Positions 38,718 to 47,861 of a DNA stretch of 52,720 bases are shown here, piece after piece. The stretch is from the NCBI RefSeq assembly GCF_008693065.1, contig NZ_VXKH01000007.1:1-52720 (forward strand). Direction: 5' to 3'. Position 1 is the stretch's first letter, and each line of letters begins with the position of its first letter. The stretch is from Corynebacterium tuscaniense. Lineage in GTDB: Bacteria; Actinomycetota; Actinomycetes; Mycobacteriales; Mycobacteriaceae. The translations under genes were made by a program, and so were the position numbers. The notes under the pieces are model-generated. The model made no database searches, was not told the origin of the DNA, and saw only the letters and a program-made list of their open reading frames with translations.

Positions 38718-39883
38718 TAGTTATCACCCGCAAGGCTCTTCAGCTCACCAGCAACGCGATCAGTGAGTTCTGCCAATGTTGTCTTCTCAGCAAGACCCTC
38801 AAAAGGCTCCGCAAGGTCACCGAGACCAAGCACAAAGGCTGCTTGTGGCTTGAAGCCGTAGACCTCCTGCACGTCGCGCGCTTCCTGTGCGAGGCGTGCC
38901 GCTGCAACAGAGCGACGAGACTTTGCTTCATCCTTGGCACCCGACTCGTAACCCCCACGTGCATCTTCGAGCACCGGAGTTTCAAATGCGTTGACCAAGG
39001 ACACTGGGCGCGTGTCTCGAATGGCTACGTACACCAGCTCAGGCAACGTCTGGTTCGCAAAGGTGTTGATCTTGCCAGTAGGCATCGAAGCAATGAAGGC
39101 CTCAATGAATTGCGTTGCAGCCTGACCTGCCACCTCGGCGGAACCCAGGTTCTCCTTCAATCCGTCCAGGTCGACGGTTGCATACCGGTAGAGAGTGGAA
39201 GACATCATCTGAACAGTGCCGATCATTCCAGCGCCTGTCTCTTCGCCTTCTTCAGCGAGGTCGTCGACCGCCGTGAAGTAGTCAAAGTCCGGGGTGGAGT
39301 TGTGAATGCCGATGGCGTGAGCGACCTGGACGGCAGCATCGACGTTGTACGCCGCGTCATCAGCAATCATGCGGCCAAACATCGCCATGTCGACTGAGTG
39401 CTTCGTGTCCAGAATGTCCTTGGCTTCGTTCTTAGTCAGCTTCTCATCGCCGCGTGCGAGAAGCTCCTCAACTGCGCGATCGATCTGCTGCTGGCTGAGG
39501 AAGATGAGGTAGGTAGTGCGAGGGTATGGGTTGTGTGCCGGAGTATCTTCGTCGACTTTCTTCGGCTTCTTTTCTACTTCGGTTTTAATTCCTGCAGCCT
39601 TGAACAGCTTCTCGCTCCGCGCAATGGCCTCAGATTGCTCAAGCCCCTTAGCCTCAAGTAGCTTTGCAATCTTTTCTGGCAGGCGCTTCGAACGGTCACC
39701 AATCTGTTCGCTATCAAACTCGTGCTCGAAGTAGCGGCGGATCGCCCGCTTCCACGATTGTGAGGAAACACGCTGACGCGGGACACCACCGAAGACTGCG
39801 GTCTTAGGCGCACCGGTGTCATCGCGGTTGATCAGAGACGGCGGGATGGTCTGGAGTGCGTGGATATCAATGATGAGGGACAT
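38717..39883 (-). CDS. cas7e: Cascade backbone subunit Cas7e
   Basis: 388 residues from the ATG at 39881-39883 (MSLIIDIHALQTIPPSLINRDDTGAPKTAVFGGVPRQRVSSQSWKRAIR); upstream in-frame codons overlap cse2 and are not conserved. Six copies of this protein normally coat the crRNA. MSSTLYRYATVDLDGL and ATQFIEAFIASMPTGKINTFANQTLPELV are recognisable family segments. 13 bp separate it from cse2. Confidence 0.96.
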   Translation of the reverse strand: MSLIIDIHALQTIPPSLINRDDTGAPKTAVFGGVPRQRVSSQSWKRAIRRYFEHEFDSEQIGDRSKRLPEKIAKLLEAKGLEQSEAIARSEKLFKAAGIKTEVEKKPKKVDEDTPAHNPYPRTTYLIFLSQQQIDRAVEELLARGDEKLTKNEAKDILDTKHSVDMAMFGRMIADDAAYNVDAAVQVAHAIGIHNSTPDFDYFTAVDDLAEEGEETGAGMIGTVQMMSSTLYRYATVDLDGLKENLGSAEVAGQAATQFIEAFIASMPTGKINTFANQTLPELVYVAIRDTRPVSLVNAFETPVLEDARGGYESGAKDEAKSRRSVAAARLAQEARDVQEVYGFKPQAAFVLGLGDLAEPFEGLAEKTTLAELTDRVAGELKSLAGDN

Positions 39884-39896
39884 GAGTGTTGCCTTT

Positions 39897-40544
39897 CTAA
39901 TTGGTAGTAACAGGGAGGTCCGAAGATTCAGATTCCGTGAGTGGTGAGTCTTGTTGGGATGGGCGGAGCATTCCGACTGCAAAATCGCGCCCCCAACGCA
40001 GGAGAACGCCATCGCGACGTGCCGGATTTTGGAGACTACGGAGATCAGCCGCAAGCGCGCCATAATCGAACGCGAGCTTTTCTCCTTTCAAGAGAGAGAC
40101 CAGCGTGCGCAAATGAATCAGACGCGACGCTTCTTCACGAGCCGTCTGCATAGCGTCAAAACGAGCTTTGAGGGAGCCTGATTCGCTGATAGCTTGCAGC
40201 CGACCGCAGGCCATTGCGAAGGTGCGCTCTTCAGAATGTGCAGGCGTGGTGGCGCTTTGCATGTGCGCAGCAAAGAGCGTGAGTGCGTAGTAGGCCGCGG
40301 ACTCGGAAGGCGAAGGTGCATCGCCACAGCCGAGTTCTCCGTCACTGAGTGCTGGGGTGAGGATGCTCAGGACGTGTTGGAGAGCAAGCGGATCCGTGCC
40401 GAATTCGCGTGCTGCACTCTTACGCAATTCTGCGAGCACGCGACGTGCTTCACTGCCCGCGATTGATTCTTGGTGCTCAAGGTAGTTCGTCTGCAATCGG
40501 TTCACAGTGTTGGCCACACTGAACCGGAGATGTGGTTTACTCAT
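39897..40544 (-). CDS. cse2: Cascade small subunit Cse2 (Cas11e)
   Basis: 215 residues, helical. Segments RRVLAELRKSAAREFGTDPLALQHVL and the C-terminal WGRDFAVGML fit Cse2/CasB, which forms a dimer along the belly of Cascade and stabilises the R-loop. A Ser/Asp-rich tail follows. The start overlaps the cse1 stop by 4 bp (ATGA). Confidence 0.92.
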   Translation of the reverse strand: MSKPHLRFSVANTVNRLQTNYLEHQESIAGSEARRVLAELRKSAAREFGTDPLALQHVLSILTPALSDGELGCGDAPSPSESAAYYALTLFAAHMQSATTPAHSEERTFAMACGRLQAISESGSLKARFDAMQTAREEASRLIHLRTLVSLLKGEKLAFDYGALAADLRSLQNPARRDGVLLRWGRDFAVGMLRPSQQDSPLTESESSDLPVTTN

Positions 40545-42244
40545 GGCTGGTTACCTTTCTGTCGCAGTTCTCTTTCTTCTCTCTCGTGTTCTCGTAGAAG
40601 GGGAAGATCCTGACTGATTCGGTATTGCAGATGGCGGTACAGTGAACCGGCGCTAATCACGCGACCACCTCCGTCTTCTCCGCTATCCACAACGCGACCG
40701 ATCAGAGCTTTCTGTCCAGCTCCGCGAACCGCTTCATCAGCAATTTGGAAGAGCTCTTTTCGGATCTGCTTCTGCCACACAACTGCATCTTCCTCAATGT
40801 TTTCGAGGTCTAAGTCGCGCAGCCAATTGATAAAGAGTGGCTCCAAGACGGTGTACAAGCGATCCGCTGCGTCCGCATCGAAGATGTACTCTCCACCCGC
40901 GGCGACAGCGAGCTGCCCAACAAACCAACCCAACGAAATAGCTGCATTGCGCGTGACATCAGCCGCGTCGCGCACGTACTGCCTATGTACTCGGGAAGTT
41001 TTGTCGTCCTGCAGCAGTGAAAGCGGCAACCCAATAGTCCCTGTAACTACCGTCCCAACCGATGAGCTTTGCGGGCCGTACTCCATCGATACGATGCTGA
41101 CATCCGCGATTTCCTGCGCCCTCTGAGACCTCGCGATACTGGAGAAATTCACCAGATTTTCTGGCCGCTTGGGCGCATGCTCGCCACCGGTAAAACCGGC
41201 ATCAGATTCAGACACAAGCAGCGCATCGAGTGAGCGCCACATGGTGCGCTGTGCATCGTACGGTTTGGGATAAAAAGCCAGCTGGCCTTTTTTGGTCTGG
41301 TTTTTACTGAAACGGTACGGCGTCATTGGATCCCCGAAGACGTTCTTTCCGGCATCCGGGATCTGGTCACCATTGCTCACCAACACCGCGACAATCCGGT
41401 CACTTTCGGCAAACAACCGAATTCTTCTGGACTGCCATGTGGCCAAGTCCGCAGCTCCCTGCGGCTGCACGGCTGGGGGTTTGTCTAGTTTGCCTGCCCG
41501 ATCATTACGTTGCGCAGATGAGTCAGCCTCGCGCTCCCACACGGGGAAGTCGACGACCGCCTCATCAGCAAGGACTTGCGGAGTGGTGTTAAGCAGAAGT
41601 GTCTCCAGAAGCGAACGCCCCCGGATGACAGTTCCACCAGTCATGCCCGCCCAACCGGTCCCGATGGGGTAACCCCTTCCGCCTTTAACACGAGGGTCTC
41701 CAATCGCACCGGACTTGATCCCGGAGTAGTCATACGCTTGGGTGTGAATTAGCCATCGCGCTGCTTCATCGAAAGCAAGGCCTTGACGCCCCTCATGCGT
41801 GCGCATCGTGAAAAAGTCATGTTCAGCATCCGGCAAAATTCTGGAGACTGACTGTCGCGTTGACTTGGTTGTATCGAGGCTAGCCACTTGCATGAACGGC
41901 ACCTCACCATCGAACAGATCAAAACGGTGCTGGTACTTGTCCAAGTACTCCAATACCCGCTCGTCCCGGTTCTGTTCGATTAGCTCCTGCCGTTTTGCAA
42001 TGAACCACTGCTCCCAACTTGGTGAATCTTCCGGGCTGCCGCGGTGAGCCCGCCAGAAGATTGCCAACAAGACACGGAGTACTGCGTAATCCTGAGTCGG
42101 GGAATCCCCGAGGACTTGGATGGGGGTCGCCGTGCCATCGAAAATTTGGCGAATACTTAGCTTCTCGGTGCCCGCAGAGGTCACGCAGACGATCCACGGC
42201 TGATCAAGCAAGTTAAACGACGGATGATTGTCCAGCTGTCTCAC
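40541..42244 (-). CDS. cse1: Cascade large subunit Cse1 (Cas8e)
   Basis: 567 residues. SFNLLDQPWIVCVTSAGTEKLSIRQIF at the N-terminus, GDSPTQDYAVLRVLLAIFWRAHRG and the middle segment GWAGMTGGTVIRGRSLLETLLLNTTP fit Cse1/CasA, the subunit that reads the PAM and recruits Cas3. GTG start at 42242-42244 with an AAGGAG-type SD. 49 bp after cas3. Somewhat longer than E. coli CasA. Confidence 0.95.
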   Translation of the reverse strand: MRQLDNHPSFNLLDQPWIVCVTSAGTEKLSIRQIFDGTATPIQVLGDSPTQDYAVLRVLLAIFWRAHRGSPEDSPSWEQWFIAKRQELIEQNRDERVLEYLDKYQHRFDLFDGEVPFMQVASLDTTKSTRQSVSRILPDAEHDFFTMRTHEGRQGLAFDEAARWLIHTQAYDYSGIKSGAIGDPRVKGGRGYPIGTGWAGMTGGTVIRGRSLLETLLLNTTPQVLADEAVVDFPVWEREADSSAQRNDRAGKLDKPPAVQPQGAADLATWQSRRIRLFAESDRIVAVLVSNGDQIPDAGKNVFGDPMTPYRFSKNQTKKGQLAFYPKPYDAQRTMWRSLDALLVSESDAGFTGGEHAPKRPENLVNFSSIARSQRAQEIADVSIVSMEYGPQSSSVGTVVTGTIGLPLSLLQDDKTSRVHRQYVRDAADVTRNAAISLGWFVGQLAVAAGGEYIFDADAADRLYTVLEPLFINWLRDLDLENIEEDAVVWQKQIRKELFQIADEAVRGAGQKALIGRVVDSGEDGGGRVISAGSLYRHLQYRISQDLPLLREHEREERELRQKGNQP

Positions 42245-42293
42245 TCCATTTTCTCCTTCCTTCTTGTGTTAGCGGATCTTGTCATCTCAGATA

Positions 42294-45107
42294 TTAGGAA
42301 TCGTGCGTGACATCCGACCCAGGTTTATCGCTCAGAATTTCGATTCCGAGTTCCGAGGTGTATCTCACCTTGAACCTCCCCAAGACCGCTTCCCCTTCTG
42401 CGTTTAGAGGAAGAGCTAACTGTCCTTTGAGCAGGTAGTGCTTGTTCCACGCCATAGGTGTTTGTTGTTCAAGCGTCCCAACTACATCCTCAAAATCCGA
42501 GTTGTACCGGGTCATTCGCGTTGGAAGCCGAACGGTACTTGACGCCAGGTGGAATGCCTGGCGGTAATTGAGTTCGGGGTCACCAGTGATCAACCAGTCG
42601 GTGCCCAGTGGCACGTACTCCTCCGCATCACCGAAGATGGGAATAACCTCAACTGCCGGCTCAGCGTCGCGCACTTGCGCCGCACCCACCTCATCATCCC
42701 CAAGGGTGATGGTGGCTTGCCGGAGATCACCAAACAGATCACTTAGTTTCGTGCATCTCTGTGGTGATTTCAGACGGAAGCTCTTCGATCGGCTATGTGC
42801 CGTCTGTACACGCGCCTCCTCGGCAACCAGTGCTTTCTCCCATTCCTCCATCCACTCCGTGGGAATGTCTTGTTCAACGTCGTAGACCTGACGCACGAGC
42901 GCAGCTACGTCATCCGGACGTCTAAACGTCGTGGGCAAATGAAGGATGGTTGAAAGAAGAACCTTCGCCCCGTAGATGGCTTCAGCTCCCGAATTGAGAA
43001 CTGGGCAAGGGGTCTGGGACTCGATACCTCGCACAAACACTTTTGGTTCCCGTACCCGTTCGGGGCGGTCAGCCACCGGGCGATTATGCCGATGCAGGCG
43101 CCCAATACGCTGAATAATCAGGTCCATCGGGGCAATGTCTGTAACCAGGACATCGGCATCAATATCTAGACTCTGCTCCGCTACCTGAGTGGCAACCACG
43201 ATTTTTCGGTCTGGTCGCCCCGCGCCGCGGTGGGCATCCGGGCCGAGCTCCCCACGCAAGCGGTCTTCCTTCTCTGAACGCTCCCAGGCCATGAATCCCG
43301 CGTGGTGCAACTCAACTTCGTCAGGATAAAACCGCTTTAAGGCACTGTATGTTTCTTGGGCGCGCGCAATGGTGTTGCAGATAATGAGGGCCACGCCGCC
43401 ATCCTCAAGCACATCTCCAATGCGCTGCTGAAGAGCATCGAGCGAATCATCAATAACCTCCATTGTTGCTTCGAGGTTCGTGGGGCTAGGTTCGGGCGCG
43501 AGGTTTCGCTGCCCCGATTCGGAGACCACGGTAATGAGCGGATACGCATTCGAAGGCTCCGCGATTTCCCGACCGGAGAAAGCCTTGACCAGTGCGTTTC
43601 TGCGCTCGGGCGGCAAGGTCGCAGACATCATGATGACTGTCACGCCGTACTCCGCCAGCCATTCAAGAGTGGTTTCAAGGTAGTCAGAGGTATAGGTGTC
43701 ATACGCATGGACCTCGTCGAAAATGATGATTTTTCCAGCGAGCGCAACGTGTCGCAGCATCGAATATCGTTGCCGCAGGGCCATCATGAGCACCTGGTCA
43801 ACGGTTCCTACAACCACGTTTGAAAGCAAACCACGGCGCCGTCCACTCATCCACGAACTGGCAACCACATTTTCACCAGCCAGACCATCCTCCCCAATCC
43901 CTCGGAATCGCAACTCCTGATAAGGCTGCGCCAATTGATTTTTGGAATGAGCTAGGTAGAGAGATGAAACAGCACCTGATTCAGTGGTGTTTTCAGCCCA
44001 AGCGATAGTCCGCTCGAGCAAACCATTAGCCGTAGCCATCGTTGGCGCCGCGAAGTAAATCCCCTGGGCGCCGGTGGCATTCGCAATCACGTGCGCCGTG
44101 GCCAGGGCAGCCTCCGTCTTTCCTACACCAGTTTCAGCCTCAAGAATGATCAATGCCGGCTCCGTGATTTCCTTCGCGGCCTCGACCATCGCCGATTGAA
44201 CGCTCCTCGCGCGATAAAACTCTGGCCAGCCGAAAGAGCTTTGATATTGCTTATCGACGTCCCCCTCAACCGCCTTCCCCCTCCACGGACCAGTCAAATC
44301 GGTCGATTGCATCCCGACGCGAATGCGAGCTTCCTGGCTCCCATCGACCACCATGGGAAATGCATCGGCGTTGGATGCAATCCAGTCAGCGATAACGACG
44401 AGACCCGTAAACAACTGCATCACCGAAGCGTTCGGCCTTGCCCCCTCTTTCAATTCATCCAGCGTCGGCCGAACCCCCGTCGCATCAGCCATAGAATCCA
44501 ACAATTCAGTATGAATTTCTTGCCATTCGCGAGAGTAGGTACTCAAAATCGTCTCAATATGATCCCGCTCCCCATCCAAAGACGGGACACCGTGGTGGGC
44601 ATCAGCCACGGACGCCAGCCATTCCGCAGTGGGAAAATCAAAGCCCTCATCCATGAGCCAGTTCGCAATCAGAACCCCCGAACAAATGCCATGTGGCATC
44701 TTGTCTCGCCCCTTTTCCAAACCACTCATACGGAGAGGGATGCCGACGTCCGCCAGCGCCGAAACAAGATGCTCGTACCCTCCCATCTTCTCCAACTGCG
44801 TCTGGAACTTGAGGCAGGCTTTTCCAACGTCGTGGGTTCCCGCCAGCCACACATACAAGCTCCGCACCTGCTCATCAGTGAGACCCAACCCTTCTGACAA
44901 CCTGCGTTTCAAAGGTTTCGCGACCCAGATGTCGTAAACCACGGCAGCGACCCGCGCAGCATCCATGAGGTGCTGGGGAAGACTAAGGCTCCCACTCTCA
45001 TCTCCCGACTTCGCCCACAAGGCCCGTGATCGCTCACTGAAATCTAGGGAAGCCAAAAGCCCTCGAACAGATTGTTCAAGGAGCAAAGTTTCGTGTCGCC
45101 CCTCCAT
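42294..45107 (-). CDS. cas3: CRISPR helicase-nuclease Cas3
   Basis: 937 residues. The HD nuclease domain comes first: His46, His92-Asp93 (GTHDVGKA), His139, His171-His172 (ADAHHGVP), and Asp241. The SF2 helicase follows: Walker A AETGVGKT (324-331), DEVH box (464-467), SATLP (495-499), and the C-terminal QRIGRLHRH motif VI. It degrades DNA recruited by Cascade. ATG 45105-45107 with AAGGAG upstream. First gene of the cas operon. It contains a CGTCGATAAGC copy (44249-44259). Confidence 0.97.
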   Translation of the reverse strand: MEGRHETLLLEQSVRGLLASLDFSERSRALWAKSGDESGSLSLPQHLMDAARVAAVVYDIWVAKPLKRRLSEGLGLTDEQVRSLYVWLAGTHDVGKACLKFQTQLEKMGGYEHLVSALADVGIPLRMSGLEKGRDKMPHGICSGVLIANWLMDEGFDFPTAEWLASVADAHHGVPSLDGERDHIETILSTYSREWQEIHTELLDSMADATGVRPTLDELKEGARPNASVMQLFTGLVVIADWIASNADAFPMVVDGSQEARIRVGMQSTDLTGPWRGKAVEGDVDKQYQSSFGWPEFYRARSVQSAMVEAAKEITEPALIILEAETGVGKTEAALATAHVIANATGAQGIYFAAPTMATANGLLERTIAWAENTTESGAVSSLYLAHSKNQLAQPYQELRFRGIGEDGLAGENVVASSWMSGRRRGLLSNVVVGTVDQVLMMALRQRYSMLRHVALAGKIIIFDEVHAYDTYTSDYLETTLEWLAEYGVTVIMMSATLPPERRNALVKAFSGREIAEPSNAYPLITVVSESGQRNLAPEPSPTNLEATMEVIDDSLDALQQRIGDVLEDGGVALIICNTIARAQETYSALKRFYPDEVELHHAGFMAWERSEKEDRLRGELGPDAHRGAGRPDRKIVVATQVAEQSLDIDADVLVTDIAPMDLIIQRIGRLHRHNRPVADRPERVREPKVFVRGIESQTPCPVLNSGAEAIYGAKVLLSTILHLPTTFRRPDDVAALVRQVYDVEQDIPTEWMEEWEKALVAEEARVQTAHSRSKSFRLKSPQRCTKLSDLFGDLRQATITLGDDEVGAAQVRDAEPAVEVIPIFGDAEEYVPLGTDWLITGDPELNYRQAFHLASSTVRLPTRMTRYNSDFEDVVGTLEQQTPMAWNKHYLLKGQLALPLNAEGEAVLGRFKVRYTSELGIEILSDKPGSDVTHDS

Positions 45108-45263
45108 GATCTACTCCTTGCTAACGATCCATGCGATAAACATCTTCACCAACGAAGATAGCATAATCCCTCCACCATTCCGGTCTTAATAATCTCTTAA
45201 TAACAAGTTAGGTATAGCGATCGGGCCTAATTTAGCAAAAATAGGCACCACTCACCTACCGTT
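45108..45263. promoter_or_regulatory. cas operon promoter and AT-rich CRISPR leader
   Basis: AT-rich segment shared between the divergent cas operon (minus) and the array (plus). On the minus strand TATGCT (45160-45165) with TTAAGA 18 bp upstream is a weak promoter for cas3. No clear plus-strand promoter for the array could be assigned. The leader is on the cas3 side because repeats next to it are identical and the far-end repeats are the diverged ones. Confidence 0.5.
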
Positions 45264-45291
45264 GGCTCATCCCCGATTACGGGGATGAGCC
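45264..45291. repeat. 28-bp perfect palindrome made from the CRISPR repeat's 3' half
   Basis: GGCTCATCCCCG and CGGGGATGAGCC, perfect inverted arms of 12 bp around ATTA. The right arm equals the last 12 bases of the CRISPR repeat, and the total length (28) equals the repeat. It sits in the leader about 110 bp before the first intact repeat. The RNA could form a hairpin that resembles a crRNA handle. Confidence 0.85.
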
Positions 45292-45312
45292 ATTGTTCTT
45301 ATGCGATTGGCT

Positions 45313-45340
45313 CCCCTCCCCGCGTGAGCGGGGTATCATC
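45313..45340 (+). repeat. Degenerate CRISPR repeat in the leader
   Basis: The central 18 bases (CTCCCCGCGTGAGCGGGG, 45316-45333) match the array repeat exactly, but the first three and last seven bases differ. It is followed by 63 nt before the first intact repeat, too long for one spacer and too short for two plus a repeat. That 63-nt stretch ends in a small hairpin (CCCTCCC 45381-45387 with GGGAGGG 45398-45404). The stem should still be a Cas6e substrate. Confidence 0.7.
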
Positions 45341-45403
45341 GGATTGGGCTTCAAGTTGTCCCTCTCCCAATGTGGACAGCCCCTCCCCCACTGTTCAGGG
45401 AGG

Positions 45404-47264
45404 GTGCTCCCCGCGTGAGCGGGGATGAGCCCCCGTCCATATATTTGTGTGTGGCCCGCTGTTTGTGCTCCCCGCGTGAGCGGGGATGAGCCCCTCCGCG
45501 AGCTGTTCCGCTACCACAGACAGCCGTGCTCCCCGCGTGAGCGGGGATGAGCCGAAACCACCCCGAAAGGAAGCGTCAAATGACACGTGCTCCCCGCGTG
45601 AGCGGGGATGAGCCTAGGTGTCAGGAAGAAACCACCCCGAAAGGAAGGTGCTCCCCGCGTGAGCGGGGATGAGCCCCCCACCAACCTTGGACACCACCCC
45701 AGACATACGTGCTCCCCGCGTGAGCGGGGATGAGCCGTCGCAGCCGAAGTTCTCGGCGACAACTAAAGAAGTGCTCCCCGCGTGAGCGGGGATGAGCCCA
45801 GCCGGTAGACACGCTTCTTGTCACCATGGGCGTGCTCCCCGCGTGAGCGGGGATGAGCCGGCAACCTCGGTTTTACCGGCAGCATCCGCCGCGTGCTCCC
45901 CGCGTGAGCGGGGATGAGCCGGGTGCTTTGGAGAATATGGGTGCGGCTGCTGGGTGCTCCCCGCGTGAGCGGGGATGAGCCCTCGCATACGTTTAGCGTG
46001 ACTGGCAGCCGCCCGTGCTCCCCGCGTGAGCGGGGATGAGCCTTTGTGGGTCATTTCGTGGTGGATGTCGCGGACGTGCTCCCCGCGTGAGCGGGGATGA
46101 GCCGCAACTTGCACAGACAAGGGCTGCCCCGATGGGGTGCTCCCCGCGTGAGCGGGGATGAGCCCATTGACGTTGAAGGCCCTGGCGAACTTCACAAGTG
46201 CTCCCCGCGTGAGCGGGGATGAGCCCATCAGTCCAAAGAATCATTATTCTTAGGCCTCGTGCTCCCCGCGTGAGCGGGGATGAGCCCGCGGTCCAGGCGC
46301 GGGCCGGGGTGGGGCGGGTAGTGCTCCCCGCGTGAGCGGGGATGAGCCCCCCCACGGTCAATCTCCCGCTCAAAAAAAGTAGTGCTCCCCGCGTGAGCGG
46401 GGATGAGCCGGGGGTTCGGGGTTAGAGTTTTTGGAAGAGGCTGTGCTCCCCGCGTGAGCGGGGATGAGCCCGGGAATGAGGTCGCGGTACAACCATGAGC
46501 GTGGTGCTCCCCGCGTGAGCGGGGATGAGCCCACGCCGCGATCATCCTGCCTAAACCGGATCTTGTGCTCCCCGCGTGAGCGGGGATGAGCCCAGGCGCT
46601 AAAGCCGACCCGTTCACCCGCGACGGTGCTCCCCGCGTGAGCGGGGATGAGCCCGAGAAAGCATCACGCCATGTACATCACTGACAGTGCTCCCCGCGTG
46701 AGCGGGGATGAGCCGGTTGCTGGTAATCAGAAGCTCACCACGATGGAGTGCTCCCCGCGTGAGCGGGGATGAGCCGTACCGCATATCGAAGATTCTCTGA
46801 TTGTGTCGGTGCTCCCCGCGTAAGCGGGGATGCGCCCCCACAGTGAGGCAACAGGAACCCAAGTGGAGGAGTGTTCCCCGCGCAAGCGGGGATGCGCCCC
46901 CACGGAGGGAAGCCCCCCACACCGCTTTCAAAGTGTTCCCCGCGTAAGCGGGGATGAGCCGCTCACCCTGTAATTGCTCCATCAGCGCATCACGTGTTCC
47001 CCGCGTAAGCGGGGATGAGCCCACCAGCGCCTGGCGGAGACGCTCGACGTACTCGTGTTCCCCGCGTAAGCGGGGATGAGCCCCGGATGTACTCGGAAAA
47101 GCGAAGGGGGCGGCCGTGTTCCCCGCGTAAGCGGGGATGAGCCCCGGCCCCCGGCATCAACCCGAAAGGACATGTCGTGTTCCCCGCGCAAGCGGGGATG
47201 AGCCCTGCCTGTGCAGGTCGGTCAAGCAAAATCGTGTGTTCCCCGCGTGAGCGGGGATTGAGCT
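45404..47264 (+). CRISPR. Type I-E CRISPR array, 31 repeats and 30 spacers
   Basis: Repeat of 28 bp starting GTGCTCCCCGCGTGAGC and ending GGGGATGAGCC, at 45404 and then every 61-62 bp. Spacers are mostly 33 nt (a few 34; the last about 31). Repeats 1-23 are identical. From 46809 they vary: TAAGC or CAAGC in the loop, GTGTTCC at the start, TGCGCC at the end. The last repeat (47236) has an extra T and a changed end, as expected for the trailer. The stem CCCCGC/GCGGGG suits Cas6e cleavage, leaving an ATGAGCC-N handle. Transcribed on the plus strand, away from the cas operon and toward the rplL terminator. Spacers 3 and 4 overlap by 20 nt. Confidence 0.98.
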
Positions 47265-47360
47265 TGGGGCTACGTTTAGGTTGGGTTGCACCAGAATATG
47301 CGGTGGCTCGTGGCAACTATGTAGTGGGCTGTGGGGGTGTTTGGAGTGAAACGTCGAAAC

Positions 47361-47392
47361 GCAAAAATGCCCCTGCCAATCGGCAGGGGCAT
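47361..47392 (-). terminator. rplL terminator
   Basis: ATGCCCCTGCC (47367-47377) and GGCAGGGGCAT (47382-47392), an 11-bp perfect stem with a 4-nt loop, followed on the minus strand by TTTTTGCG. It sits 15 bp after the rplL stop and between the convergent CRISPR array and rplL. Confidence 0.92.
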
Positions 47393-47407
47393 GATGCGAA
47401 GACGCGC

Positions 47408-47797
47408 TTACTTGAGGGAGACCTTTGCGCCAGCCTCTTCCAGCTTGGCCTTTGCAGCCTCAGCGTCGTCCTTGTTTGCGCCCTCGAGGATGGCCTTCGG
47501 TGCGCCCTCAACCATCTCCTTGGCGTCCTTCAGGCCCAGGCCGGAGACGATCTCGCGGACAGCCTTGATCACGCCGATCTTCTTGTCGCCAGCGTCCTCG
47601 AGAACGACGTCAAACTCGTCTTTCTCCTCAGCAGCCGGAGCATCGCCGCCAGCAGCACCCGGGGCAGCAGCAACTGCAACCGGAGCGGCAGCGGTAACGT
47701 CGAAGACCTCTTCGAATTCCTTCAGGAACTCGGAGAGCTCGATGAGGGTCATTTCCTTGAACTGCTCAATGAGCTCGTCCTTAGACAGCTTAGCCAT
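47408..47797 (-). CDS. rplL: 50S ribosomal protein L7/L12
   Basis: 129 residues. N-terminal dimerisation domain ([30 protein letters not shown]), an Ala-rich hinge with [13 protein letters not shown], and the C-terminal factor-binding domain ([37 protein letters not shown]). It forms the ribosomal stalk on L10. 64 bp downstream of rplJ. Confidence 0.98.
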   Translation of the reverse strand: MAKLSKDELIEQFKEMTLIELSEFLKEFEEVFDVTAAAPVAVAAAPGAAGGDAPAAEEKDEFDVVLEDAGDKKIGVIKAVREIVSGLGLKDAKEMVEGAPKAILEGANKDDAEAAKAKLEEAGAKVSLK

Positions 47798-47861
47798 TGT
47801 GGCTTCCTTTCTTTATGCGGCCGTGTGGCCGACTTGTAAGTGTGTTTGTGGTGGGCTTGCC

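Noticed and set aside
45108..45263. A CreR-type guide match to the cas3 promoter
   Set aside because: Only a 7-base match was found by eye, which is within chance. Kept as a hypothesis only.
45395..47316. Minus-strand open frames with repeated AHPRSRGEH / SSPLTRGA peptides
   Set aside because: They are translations of the CRISPR repeat, which has no stop codon in these frames. The spurious 'proteins' follow the 61-bp period exactly.
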